Shown piece after piece: positions 31,912-43,441 of a stretch of DNA of 64,000 bases. The position numbers and the translations under genes are program-made. The notes under the pieces are model-generated. The model did not search any database. It was not told where the DNA came from and saw only the letters and a list, made by a program, of their open reading frames with translations. The stretch comes from Strigamia acuminata (taxonomy: Eukaryota > Arthropoda > Chilopoda > Geophilomorpha > Linotaeniidae). The number at the start of each line of letters is the position of its first letter. Within the stretch, counting starts at the first letter, position 1. The DNA lies in the NCBI GenBank assembly GCA_949358305.1, contig OX442314.1, forward strand, positions 34,157,608 through 34,221,607, written 5' to 3'.

Positions 31912-32380
31912 AGGGCGCAGAATATCGGTGAATTGTCACCGGGAAGCGTGGAAAATGGGGCCGTGCTGCGCGCACGGACGTAGGCGATACGACGCGTATC
32001 GTAAGCGAGACGGCGCGTGGCTTATGGCCACTTATAGCGCACTAAACTAGCACACAAAGTGCTTTAAAGCAAAGGCAATGATAACAAAATATAAAACACT
32101 TTACTAAAATAAGAATACATTACATAAATGGTGTGAAAAACAATCAAGCAGCACACAGCCGTGTGCTGCGCCATCTTGGATTTGGATAACAGTGATGGTG
32201 GCACTCTGGTGCCAGAAATTAGTATTAATAAAGGATAAATCATTGGATTGAAGAACAAATCATATCAAAACAAGACAAGAGTATGGAATTACATACGAGA
32301 CATCGCTAAACTAACAATAATATCGAAATCAAAAGTATATAAATAAATACATCGACAAAAGCATGGTCTTTAGACCAACA
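31901..32380 (-). repeat. 5' LTR of element 2
   Basis: It pairs with 19244-19723 at a constant offset of 12657. The target duplication ATAAC follows at 32381-32385. Confidence 0.92.
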
Positions 32381-32385
32381 ATAAC

Positions 32386-33625
32386 ATCGCGTCTCCATTC
32401 TCAGGCGCATCAGCGGCGGGATAACCCACGAGCTCCTGTTGTGGTTGGGCGTGCGCGTTTGGCTGCTGAGGGCGAACGTTTGCGACGAATTGGCGAGCGG
32501 AACGCCCATTTGCTGGAGGATATCGTCCAGCTGCAGGGGCTCCAGCGTCGGGTCCAGGATGGATTTGTAGCCGCAAGAGCGGCGCCTGATTTGCCTGCTG
32601 CCGTTGCTGTGTTGTCGGAGCGATTGGCGCCGAGTTCGTCTCAGTTTTTCAACATCGCTTCTGGAGTAATGGTCCCCCAATGTCGACCAGTGCCTACATT
32701 ACAACGCGTGCTGGAGGTTCCACCGGCCCAGGTGAGCGAGATAGTGGATGATTTGCCGGAGGTTTATGTAGTTCCACCGCCAATTGATGAAGCGGCCTTA
32801 TCAACCGCGCTGCTGCCAGTTGGGCAACCTACCTGTGACATGGACGAGATAGCGACCCCTTTTGGTGTGAACCTGCGACGGGATTGGGCCGAGACTGACA
32901 TGGAGTGGCTGATTCGATGCCACGACGAGGCGACGCGCCGTCGCGAAGCCGCTTTTCCGGGAGGAATGGTTCCTCGTTCTTCGTCCTCCCAATTGGAGCA
33001 GTCGCTGGATTATGTTGGGGAGCTGCCCAATTTGCGCGTTTGTTTGACTGACGCCGGACGAGGTGTCGAGTTTTTATCAGAGTCGTCGGATGATGAGGAG
33101 GACGATGATGCGTGCCCGCGACGACAGCTTTTGCCTGTTTTCACTGGTCGTCCAGTCCAGCATGACCTGCCGTTTCCAACTCAACCCGAGGATTTAACAG
33201 CCGCAGTTAAGAAGGTGATTGATTTGCAGCATCGGAAGCGAGATTTTATTACGGTTCGTGAGCTCGAGCTGTATTTCGAGACGATTATGGCACGTGCGAC
33301 CTTCGACTCGCTTTTCCCCATGGGTGCCCTTGAATGGGAAGGTCCATCGCGATGGCGCACGGACACTTATTTGGAGGCCGATGCTTCGCGTTGGAGAGAG
33401 TTTTTCTACTTGGTGGTGAAGAAAGAACTTGGATTGCCGGAGAACGTTGCGGCAATAGTTCATTTGCTCGGGGAAGGCCACATTCGCGTGTTGCAGCAAT
33501 TGATCGCGGACACTTTGACCGAATTCCGCCCACGTTCTGAGCAGCAGCTGGGCGATGTCGTTACTTATCGCGTCCTTACACTCATGAAGGAGCTTGTGAC
33601 AGCTGTCACCGGCTATGAGTTTTAA
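32386..33625 (+). pseudogene. Element 0 third ORF, C-terminal part
   Basis: The frame continues that of 18609-19243 after element 2 and runs about 413 codons to a TAA. It has an Arg-rich start, a PPPID stretch, an acidic DDEEDDD patch near 33090, and a predicted helical C-terminal third with several conserved Trp. It has no membrane segments. Total length with the first part is about 625 residues. I do not recognise the family. Its position matches the third ORFs of elements 1 and 4. Confidence 0.6.
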
Positions 33626-34203
33626 GGCGCGTTCAGTTAAGTGAAAGTGACTTTTTTCCGAAATTGACTTTTCTGTGTGATTAACGTGACTTTTTTCCGC
33701 GTAATCGAACGCGAAGTTTAGTGCTTTTGATGCGGATATTTTGTTTGAACTTTTTGCCTGATTGTGAAATTTTTATTTGTGCCTTTTGATCGCGTGTAAA
33801 TTTTTGAAGTGTGAGATTTGATTCGCTTGTGTTGTTGAGTCCACGCGAAGTTTCGCGCCTCACCCTTGCGTTTTTGATTTTTTGTTTTCCTTTCGCGATC
33901 TTAAGATTTTGTTATTATAGTGTATATTTTCTTTTTTGTAGTGTTCCCGAGCGTCGCGATCTTAGTTAAGTGATTTATGCACCATGTGCATCTGTGCCTG
34001 GCGCTTAGGCTAGTAATGTTTTATTTTGTGTTTTCGGCGCTTAACGCCTGTGTGTATTGTTGAGTCTACGCGACAGTCTTCGCGCCTCATAATGTTTGTT
34101 TCATTTTAATCATTCCAATTGTCATTTGATTTTTTCGTATCGTATTTTTATTTCTTTTTTGCAGATCTAAATAGAGAATAAAAACACTCTGGTCCGAGGG
34201 GCG
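33626..34203 (+). other. Element 0 3' untranslated region
   Basis: This T-rich stretch has repeated GTGACTTTTTTCCG (about 33645 and 33685) and repeated TGTTGAGTC(C/T)ACGCGA (about 33833 and 34058). No gene is seen. The last bases, CCGAGGGGCG, are a possible polypurine tract. Confidence 0.5.
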
Positions 34204-35204
34204 TGTCACGGCCCGGCATTAACGCGTAATGTAACTTTAACCTATTGTTGTGTTTGTGCGCGTTTTCCGTGAGTTCCTAGCTATGATTTGTTATCATTGT
34301 TTTGTTAAAACTCTCAATAAATCCTAAATCTAATATAATTTGAGTTTTGTCCTACCTTCATTTCCTATTCATGTTTATCCCTTGACTTGGTCTGGTGTGG
34401 CTCAATTTAGTCACATCAGACTGGTCTATGTTGAGTATTTCCCACTGTTACCCCTCCTAATTTCGTTTAGTTCATCCTATCTAATTTAAATGTTTAGTCA
34501 CTCGCGACTGACTCATCGCGATGATTATTCACGAGCGCGCCTGATTGGCTTACGCGTGCTTGACTCATGGTTTTCCCCTCGTTTTCTGTGATGGACTTGG
34601 CCCAAGTTCACTTCTGAGCTGTTTCAGCCAAGTCTGATCAGAAGGCGTAAGACCATGAGCTATCGTAAGTGCCTTAACTGGCCGTTGTGCATTTGGCGAC
34701 TTTTCCTGTGTTAATTCGCAGTAACTCCATGCAAGTTAACTCTGCGTGTTTGAGGACTTACATCATCATATCGCGTGTCTAAATTCCGCGTGTCATCTTT
34801 GTTTCCTTTCCTTTCGATGTTCTTTTGTGTTTTATGCCGCTGATACGTGCCGAAGGACTAGAAGTTAGATTCAAGTAGCTAATGAGTTGTTTATTTCGTC
34901 TTTTGCGCGCGATTAGTGCGCGCTTGCTCGGTCTGGCCGCTCCGCCATTAGGGGTCCCTGCCAGATTAGCCTAAGCCACGTTAGCGTTGTTAAGTCCGCA
35001 CGTGAGCATTATTTCTTCCACTTTTAAGACTCCAACAAACTCGGTAACAATTCGTAACATGATCGAATAGGGGGTTAAGCTTGCCGCCACACTTCAGGCT
35101 GCTTAACGCTGCCGGGCCCTTATTCGGGACCAGGCTCTCTTGTATCGTAACTGGCGCGCCTTTCAAACGCGGTTTCAAAGACCAGAAACAACCGGTTCAT
35201 GACA
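34204..35204 (+). repeat. Putative 3' LTR of element 0
   Basis: The start TGTCACGG follows a purine-rich tract and the end CATGACA forms a TGTCA/TGACA inverted terminal pair. The length, about 1001 bp, is close to the 1018 bp of element 1. AATAAA lies near 34315. The partner LTR is outside the window, so the ends are inferred. Confidence 0.5.
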
Positions 35205-36962
35205 ATAGTTTAAGTTTTATACAAACGTTGACGACACTGAGTTGGTAGAACTTTAATCTGGAAAATAAATAAATAAATAAATAATAAATAATATAAATGG
35301 TGTTTCGGACAACGTTTGTTATTCTAGTCAAACTGGTTCTCATACGATAGCGCTAGATATCAGCTCACAATATGTATCTTTGGCTGTAAGAAAATAAGAA
35401 AACAAAAAAAATAAAAATTCGTTCTCTATTTATATTCTAACAAATTTTATTCCGTGTTTACATGAGTCAAATTTTCATCAGTATTAGTGCCATTACAACA
35501 TATGAAATGGTATGATAGTCATTTTCATTGCAAATTCCAAAAACATACATACTGTGATACTCATGCAAATTCATAGAAACTTGCAGAAATCTATGTAGAC
35601 CCGAAAATTCTAATGTTTCCACGTAAATCTCAGAACGAGACTGGGCCTCGTCATCAATTGGGAAATTTTGCAGCTTTATTTTATGTAAAAATTAAAAATA
35701 ATGTAACACCTCATTTCAACAAACGTATTGAACATAATTATGCATTTACTTACGTTTTGACGTAGACGTTTCGCCGGGAAATATTTATGACAGTGGATAG
35801 TCTAAACCCTCCATCCGAGTTTCGTGGCAGCCATGTTGAATTTGGGTGGAAAAACGAAAACCCGGAATAAACGACTGCAACCGTGGTTTTTGTTTTTGCG
35901 GTTTTTGCTGCTTGTTTACGCTGTTGTTAATGTCCACTCTGTTTATAGAAACACCAAAATCGTAAAAAGAGAAGCTTTGAACGCGGCTAACATAATTTTT
36001 TGTACAAAACCAATTAGATGTGCCAATGAAAGTTTGAATCCACTACAATCCTCATTCCACCTTATCACATTTTCCTCGACCAGGACACGAAGTTAAGCAG
36101 GCGCAAGGACTTGTATTAATTTGGCCAAAGATACCTACGATCAGCTGCTTTGAACGGTTGCAAAGATAAATAATCCCAGTTGTTTTTATTCCAACAAAGC
36201 ACGAGTTTGTTTTGTGTGTATTTTCTCTTTATTTGCTATGATGTAAAGTACATGAAGTTAATTTACAGTCAAAACTAGAAAAATAATGACGATGCTAATT
36301 TAATACACAAAAAGTAACAAAGATGAAGACCAAACCAAATAATTACGAGTAAAATTGAACTGACTAGCAAACTACAGCAGAGAATGTGAGTTCGATGTGC
36401 AGAGAAAGAAGTGATCCCAAAATAACAATAAATATTTGTAAATTGAATCTTATTTTTTCTAACATGTGCAACTAATTTAATACCTACACACAATTTTAAA
36501 TTTAGTAGATACAATACATAACTGTCAAGTAATATTGAAATATCTTTCAATTTGTGTTTTAGAGGTACCGACACTTTATTCAGGTGCACATGGGTGTATT
36601 AGATGCTGATGATACTTTTGGCTATCAAATAATACTAGTATTACGACTACTGAACCAATCCAAATTTCACAAGCAAATGATCCAATAACTTTATCTAACT
36701 TTAGTTAATTGGTAAATGCATTCATGCATGTGTAAAGGTTGTACAGAGATAAACCTGAAGTAAAAATATGAACGGAATATTTGGAATGCACCTTAGTACT
36801 AAACGCTAACACTATTAGATTGCTGATATTTTGCATGCAATATATATTGGACTCTGAGCCCAACAATGCAACATAGTATACATAGAACAGAAGGCATGTA
36901 CAATAAATGGTAATTATTATTTGGTTTTAATTATGCATGGCTTTATAATGTCAACATAGCAA
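35205..36962. other. Non-coding interval between the retroelement stack and gene A
   Basis: AT-rich DNA with an (AAAT)n run at about 35260-35290. A 90-codon plus-strand frame at 35824-36096 has a hydrophobic segment but no supporting context. From about 36280 to 36960 it is homologous to 43140-43656 downstream of gene B, so it is 3' flank of the gene duplication. A CGAAGTTAAGCAG stretch near 36088 resembles the core of 5S rRNA. Confidence 0.5.
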
Positions 36963-39900
36963 TTAGAATTTTTTCTTTAATTTTAGTAACTGAAAAAACA
37001 ACGTGTGCAAGAGTTCAGGAATTGCAAGAATTGAAAGACCAAGCATTAGTGCAAAACAATTTCCAATATCGCAGCATAGTGCAACTTCATTATAGGATAA
37101 TATTTGTGTAATCTCTTCGATTATGTTATTTGTTGGAATTATGGCGAGAAGTCTGAGTGTCCATGCTTCAGGATGCTGAAAGTAGACAAAGGTGTCGAAC
37201 ACCGATTCTTCGCAAGGTTGGTGACATCCACAATCTTTCCTTAATTCAACTTTTAAGGAACTGTTCATAAACAATGCCAATGATGTTAGGGCATCTTTAG
37301 CATTGGTACAATTATCCTTGTTTATGTTGTCCATAAAAGGTAACCTGGAAATATTAAACAAGAAAATGCATGAAGCACGTTTTAACATATTTTACTATGC
37401 TGCATTTGCAAATGTACGCAGAATAACCAGTAAATCTTTTACATTCTTTTTACAACTCACTTGCACTGGATGATGTTAAATATCTTTTTGTGGTAACAAT
37501 CATCTTGGCACCTTTTATATTTGTCGGGATCGAGGCAAGGGTGCATACGCAAGTTCAATCGAATGTTCTAAATTAGAATAATTGATTAATATTTTATTTT
37601 TAATTTCTAATTATTTAGGCGCGTGCTTTAAGCATTCTGAATGTAAGCGCGGTAAGTGTGTCTCGTTTAATATTTCTTCTACTTCTGAGAATTGATGGTA
37701 ATTTTTCTTCACCTTTTTTAAAGTATATCTAGAAACAGAAATTATTTTTTACAACAATTTTTGCTGGCATCATATGTACAAAATTGATACATTACTTCAT
37801 ACATATCCGGATTGCAGGTTTTATCGTTGTTTGATAACAAACTGAAATATATCGCTGAGGCAGTCCCTGCATATCTCACTGGAGCTGAGAAAAATTAAGA
37901 CCATTTAATTTTAAATAATTCACTAAAATTTGAAACTGTTGTACCGATATCAAATTCGAAGCATGTTCCAGAGTGCATAAGTTTTTTGTGCCAAGATAAG
38001 CCAGTTTTCACGCTAGTTATCTGAAAGATATTTACAAACAAGAAGTTTTTAGGTAAAATTAAGAATTGGGAAAATTGCTCTACTTCTCCTATTATAAATT
38101 ATTTTGTTGTAACGATCTTTTGATATTACAAAATTTTAATAAAACAAATCGGAAATGTAACAGGAAATGAAAATTTACTTTGTTATTCCGAACATTTCCA
38201 GTTAAAAATGGCCTTTTCGGCACCGATTGTGAATGAGACAGTGTCGATGAAAAAAATTCAAAAATTAGTAAAAGACACTATAGAATTGTAAAGGATTTAT
38301 CCATTTATAACCTTTTACCAAAACGTTTTGAAAACCGACCCACTGGTCCTGTATGAAATGAAAAAATAATTCATTCGTTTGTGATGATTTGTCGGTAATA
38401 TAATTATTATCATACTTGGCAACGAATACACAAATACACGGCGCTTGCCAAAAAAGTAATTTTAATAACCATCCAGCTGAACTATACTCTGGCTCATCAT
38501 TAGAGGGTACCCAGTTCCTATTGGCCGAGACTGTTTACTCCTAACTGTTGCCTTTATACTACCACTAGAAAAAGCATTTTGTTTTAATTTTGTGATTATT
38601 ATAATGATTAAAATAATATCATTTTAATTGTATTTTATAATAAAATGATTTTCCAATTTATAAAATACAGTTTTATGCTGTTTTTAGTTTAATACACATG
38701 TCTGTTTAGTTTATTGATTGCTTTGCCTGGAAAGCACAAAATTTTGAATTTTGCCAGTTATCTAGGCAATTGATTGCAAAGTCTGTACACCTATTATGCT
38801 TCTGGTATCTTGGCCTACTTTAATGTGTACCTACAACAGTGAAATGGCTCGGCCAATAGGAACTGGGTACCCTCTAATGATGAGCCAGAATATAGAAAAT
38901 GATTTTAACTAAAATTTACTTTCTTTGCCATTTCCATATTAGCAGTATTCACAGAAGGGGTTTGCAGTCTCCATACTTTTTCTATTGATGGATTTTTTCC
39001 TCGGAACGACATATTCATTAAATTGATAAAATTGATCTTGCATTCATTCATGCCCACATCTTTGGCGTATTTTCTCCTGTAGGAAATCATCAAGGGTCCA
39101 TCCATGCATGCAATTATATTAGGCAAATACAATGTGTTGTTTTCTTGAATAATTACTACAAATCTTGTTGGTTCACTTAGGTAAAGTGATATTCTCTCCT
39201 TGCTCACATAGAATGCTAGTAGGACAGAAATAAATATAAGAATCAAATAGAACAAGCGAAGCAGGACAGGTTTTTCTTTTAGTTGCAATATCTCTTTCTG
39301 TGAATCTGCATTTTTTTTCTGAATTGCCAAATACATTTGATTGGTTATTGTTTTCTTGATGTTAACTTCAAGTTGATTAGGTCTGATATACTTGTACAAA
39401 AGGAGTAGAACGAGCTGTGCAATCTCAATTATAGAGAGAAGAGAAAATCCGACGGAGAATCCCAAATTGCCCCCAAAATCTATCAGCAAATTAGATATTG
39501 AGTAAATGTAGACTTCTGTCATTCTGATAAATGTGTCTTCTAAGATTTTAATGCGTAGGCCTAAAAATTCTTTTCCATTTGGAACATCTTCAAAACCTAA
39601 CAGAGATTAATTATTTTGTTTATTATGCATGAACATGGTTTATATTTGCTTAACGATCATCGGTGTGTACTATAAGGAAATAAACATTGCTTTGACAAGG
39701 TCTCAAGCAGCCACATTCTAATGATGCTAATGTAGATATTTCACGAATGTAGGCGTCTTCATGCACCTTAGCCACAATTTGTTTGTCCAGTTCTAAACTG
39801 CAATCTGGCAGATTTTTGTCTTTCATGTAGGGCAACCTATTTTAAAAGTCTGTTAAGTAACATACAATATTCAATGGTTTGCTTTGTATAGCAAATTTTG

Positions 39901-41913
39901 ACCTGCATTTTGGATGATCTAATCGAGTTTGTTTTGCCACACATTCTTCATGACATTGCATTTGTTTTCTCTGTTTTGGCTCGCAAAAAGGACTTCTTGT
40001 CGGTAAAAATTGATACTACCAATAAGAAATCTAGTATTACTATTCCTAATATTAGTTGGAAACAATAAAGCTGAAATATTTTGAGGAGAATGTAGTGGTT
40101 TGTTTAGTTTTGATTAATTTGATTATTGTCACTAGTCAGCGCTAGTGGTCTGTACTGTTGTAATTGGTTCATGATATATCAAGAGTGATTTAAATGGTGA
40201 CCAAGTGAAATAAACTATAGCAGTTAGTGTGTATCAACGTTTAATGCAGTTTTTATTGTCACAATATCAAAGGATATTCAACAGTGGCATAGTTAAAATT
40301 TAAATCATTTGAAATATTTCAATTCATGTAAACAGTGTGAGATTCGACACTATCAATTTTTAGTTTTGTAGATAAGGCCTAACCCCGGAGCTTAGCTGCG
40401 GCCAGGCACAGCCCAAACCAGTAGGTGCTGGGGTTGGCAAACTAGGGTGACATCAAACTGCTTAGGATAGACCAGAACTGCTCTTACTTGTGGAATAAAT
40501 TATTTTGGTCAGGAAAACTTTGGCAACAGTATGTATGCCTGTTTAGGTGTAGTCGCCTAAAAATTTCGTGTGTGAAAAGGTGTCGCAAGTGGAAAAAGTT
40601 TAAGAAGGTCTGCAATGTGCAACATTGGTTGTTTCACGTACTTGTCGAAAAAGATATTGTATTTCAGTCTGTATTCCCACTTTCATTGCTAGGGCATATT
40701 GATATGGCAAGACACTATCTTTAATGGATCCCTGAAATCAAAATTGGAGTTTATACTGAAATTAAAATAATTTGAAAAGAAGATTCTTACACCAAGAAAT
40801 GGTTGGTCACATGATCCATTTTTTTTAAACAAAGACTGAAATGCCATATTTTGGGCTAATTTGATATCTGAATAAAAATTGAGAAAATTGTAATTAGGAA
40901 TAGAAATAAAGCATTGCTTTCCTCCAACCAGGTCTAATGATCAGTATATTTCCAATTATGGTATTTTTATATTCGAATGAAATAGTCGTTTCTTCTTTTT
41001 TATAAATTCCATTTGCCATTGTAGTTTCATGCAGTACAGTCTTGCCCTGAAATAAATATAATGCGATCATTCATTGTCATTGTATTGTTTGTTTATATAA
41101 TTTATCTGGGAACGAGATGGGCAGAGCCACCCCTTGAATAACAAAAGAAAAATTACGTGCATAACAATGCTGACAGCTAACAATGCAATTAAAATATTTA
41201 AATAATGGGCTTCATGAAGGCAAATGAAAGTTGTATAACTGGTTCATAATATCCTGATTTCCGCTTCCGTTTTCGTTTGCTCCCAAAACTGTCAACACTA
41301 TTCGAATCCGCACCCTTGATTACCCCTAAATACAAATTCTGGAGATGGTCTGAGAGGTGGCCCGTAAACTGGAATTGTTCCACACACAGTAATGATATGA
41401 AGCTTATATAGATTAAAGGCATACCTGTTTAATTTTGAAGTGTTGGAAATTTTTGGAAATGTTGGATTGCGACCATAATTGTGTATAGTTTTCCACTTTC
41501 AATTTCTCCTGTATGATCCCTTTCGTTGCAATGGGACAAGCTAAGCTTTTTGTAAGACTACTCATGGGCAAGTCATCAATCTGCTCCCAGTACCGAGACA
41601 ATAATTGGGTATCCAGACCGTACAGAAGAAATTCAAATGGCTCCTTTTCTGCAATTGGCACATAATCGATCTCAACTTTGAAATGTCCATGAAAGTAGTA
41701 TTGAATTCTTTCAATCGTTTGATAACAACAGACGGTGAAACAAACAACCAAACCAACCAACCAAACTGTTCGAATTGCAGGGCTGTTTTTCTGATTGAAA
41801 GCATTGTCGATAAATTTTAAACTATCATTGTCAGATATAGAAGTGTGCATTTCTTGCCTCACGAAATGGCGAATAAGCCTACGACGTAAACGCAAACCTT
41901 CTAACTCCTTCAT
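36963..41913 (-). CDS. Gene A: two-module DEG/ENaC-family cation channel subunit (multi-exon)
   Basis: Minus-strand exons with GT-AG borders in compatible phases are 41913-41425, 41046-40929, 40867-40791, 40731-40642, 40015-39903, 39836-39655, 39596-38920, 38020-37945, 37884-37796, about 37728-37690 (end unresolved), about 37568-37460 and 37344-36963. Module 1 has TM1 (RTVWLVGLVVCF), a Cys-rich ectodomain (CHEEC, CGCLRPC) and TM2 with DFGGNLGFSVGFS. A linker of about 41 residues leads to a second TM1 (RLFYLILIFISVLL). Module 2 has another ectodomain (CLDPDKYKRCQDDC, CGCHQPCEES) and TM2 DIGNCFALMLGLS, then a short basic tail. G-x-S selectivity-filter motifs occur in both TM2 segments (GFS and GLS). 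The product is about 830 residues. Known family members have one module. Confidence 0.85.
38485..38892. mobile_element. MITE-like element with TIRs and TA duplication in a gene A intron
   Basis: Perfect 41-bp inverted repeats lie at 38489-38529 and 38848-38888, extended outward imperfectly to TATACT/AGAATA. TA flanks both ends (38483-38484, 38893-38894). Gene B lacks the 408-bp element at the matching place (near 47020), which gives an empty site. There is no coding capacity. TA duplication suggests mobilisation by a Tc1/mariner-type transposase. Confidence 0.85.
38920..39596 (-). CDS. Gene A fusion exon: TM2 of module 1, linker, TM1 of module 2
   Basis: One uninterrupted 677-nt exon, bounded by GTTAG at its start and AAA/GTAAAT at its end, contains the pore helix of the first module. 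It then has a charged, Lys/Gln-rich linker, the first membrane helix of the second module and the start of its ectodomain. Because TM2 ends and TM1 begins in the cytosol, no extra helix is needed. The linker therefore joins two channel modules with correct topology. Gene B has the same arrangement in 47049-47684. Confidence 0.9.
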
Positions 41914-42224
41914 TTTGGGTAGTGTCTTTACATGCTGTGACGATTAATTAGGCTTGAGTTGTCCTATTGGATATTCTGATGCAAAAATATACCTGTCCCC
42001 AGAAAAGATTTCAGAAATCTGTATAAGAATTAAGAAGCAGCAGAAATTAAGGGAAAAAAATTATAAATAATCAAAAATTTAAAAGGAAATGACAGCATTT
42101 TTTAAAAGAATTGTGAATTGTACCAGAAAATGTCAGTTTGTTTCCAAATTGATAATATAAGAAGAATTGCCATATTTAAAAAATCATCATTTAAATACCG
42201 TTATTTGTGTGTAAAACACTGTAG

Positions 42225-42590
42225 TTTAACTCGAGAAGTCGTACCTGTCGGTGTTGACAGTCTTATATCAGAATGGATTATGATGGTAACTGACCACCTG
42301 TAATTTTTTCGTCAACATAAGAGACTAATTATTTGTGTGGAATATCACGAACATACACAACTATAAATTTTTCATCTAAATTGATTTTGCTTTTTATACA
42401 GTATACTGTTAGTTGTGTATTTAAAACACTGGCAGGTGTTGAGAGTCCCAGCAGAATGGATTATGCTGATAATTGACCACCTGTAAATTTTTCGTCAACA
42501 TAAGACTAATTATTTTTGTGGAATATCACGAACGTAACATACAACTATAAATTTTTCATCTAAATTGATTTTGCTTTTTATATACAAGTT
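42225..42590. repeat. Tandem duplication of a 183-bp unit upstream of gene A
   Basis: Two diverged copies share GAATGGATTATG, ACCACCTGTAA, TTTTTCGTCAACATAAG, GGAATATCACGAAC and CTAAATTGATTTTGC in order. GAATGGATTA occurs at 42271 and GAATGGA at 42454. Each copy also has GTGTTGA and AAAACACT segments. Confidence 0.75.
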
Positions 42591-43411
42591 GTGTTTATGT
42601 GGATAGAAATTACTGTTTTGCAGTAAAAATGTTATATACAAAACATGCAAATTATGACTCATTCTATTTGAATTAAGAAATTATTTCTCCAAGTCTCGAG
42701 TGTTTATACACCGTATGTTAACAAACATTAAAATTCGATATTTTATTGATTAAGTATACACCTTGTTATACGTGCAATTACAAACTCGGTTTCACTTTTT
42801 GTTATGTTTACAGTTAATTCAAATTCAAATTTCAAATTTAAATTTTCATCAAACTTAACTTGGCACAAACCATGAATTATACTATCTTGGAACAAACAAG
42901 TAACAACAACTGTGAGTGAATTTAAACACCAAAAAGTAATTGCGCGATTGTTTGATTAAATAGCAAAGATCTTTATTGTGTGCGCGCCGTTGTCCCTGAC
43001 AACTGTCTGTGTACAAAAAATAGCTGAATAAATAAACAGCTTATATAATGACGATGGTAATTAACTTAAGATGACTACGATAAGTTGGATAGTACTAATT
43101 TGATGGTGCTCTACAACTTTCTGATTAAAAATTTTCTTCTAACCTGATTGGTTAAACCAAATAATTACTAGTGAACTATGGCAGAGAATATGAGTTCGAT
43201 GTGCAGAGAAAGAAGTAAACACAATATAACACTAAATATTTCTAAAATTGAATCTTTCTTTTTAACATGTGCAACTAATTTAAAACCTACACACAATTTT
43301 AAATTTAGTAGGTACATTACTGTCCATAGATGTTATTAGATGCTGATGATACTTTTGACTATCAAATAATACTAGTATTATGACTAGCTGAACCAATCCA
43401 AAGCGTACAAA

Positions 43412-43441
43412 CCCCCCCCCCCCAAAAAAAAAAAAAAAAAA
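43412..43441. repeat. C12-A18 homopolymer junction
   Basis: A run of 12 C is directly followed by 18 A in the 3' flank of gene B. The matching place near gene A lacks it. It may be a slippage hotspot or an assembly artefact. Confidence 0.7.

Larger units (their letters stand above)
19244..32380 (-). mobile_element. Element 2: Ty1/Copia LTR retrotransposon on the minus strand (13.1 kb including nested element 3)
   Basis: LTRs of 480 bp lie at 19244-19723 and 31901-32380 and differ at two positions that I saw. Both are G/A differences, near 19271 and 19320. The target duplication is ATAAC. The element reads right to left: LTR, primer site, long leader, gag-pol, polypurine tract, LTR. Its gag-pol is a single frame interrupted only by element 3, and the frame is restored if element 3 is ignored. 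The element itself was inserted in the third ORF of element 0. Confidence 0.93.
1..35204 (+). mobile_element. Element 0: outermost Ty3/Gypsy LTR retrotransposon, left-truncated by the window, split by two nested insertions
   Basis: The element's own sequence is 1-1057, 14558-19243 and 32386-35204. Reading order is gag end, protease, RT, RNase H, integrase C-terminus, a third ORF and a putative 3' LTR. Each gap is exactly filled by a complete LTR element with its own target-site duplication (AACC at 1054-1057/14558-14561, ATAAC at 19239-19243/32381-32385), and the reading frame continues across each gap. The 5' LTR and gag start lie outside the window. The pol has lost its integrase core, so the copy is non-autonomous. 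It is the oldest layer of the stack because both other insertions sit inside it. Confidence 0.85.

Noticed and set aside
35824-36096. 90-codon frame with a hydrophobic stretch between the retroelement stack and gene A
   Set aside because: No homology, splice context or duplicate in gene B flank supports it.
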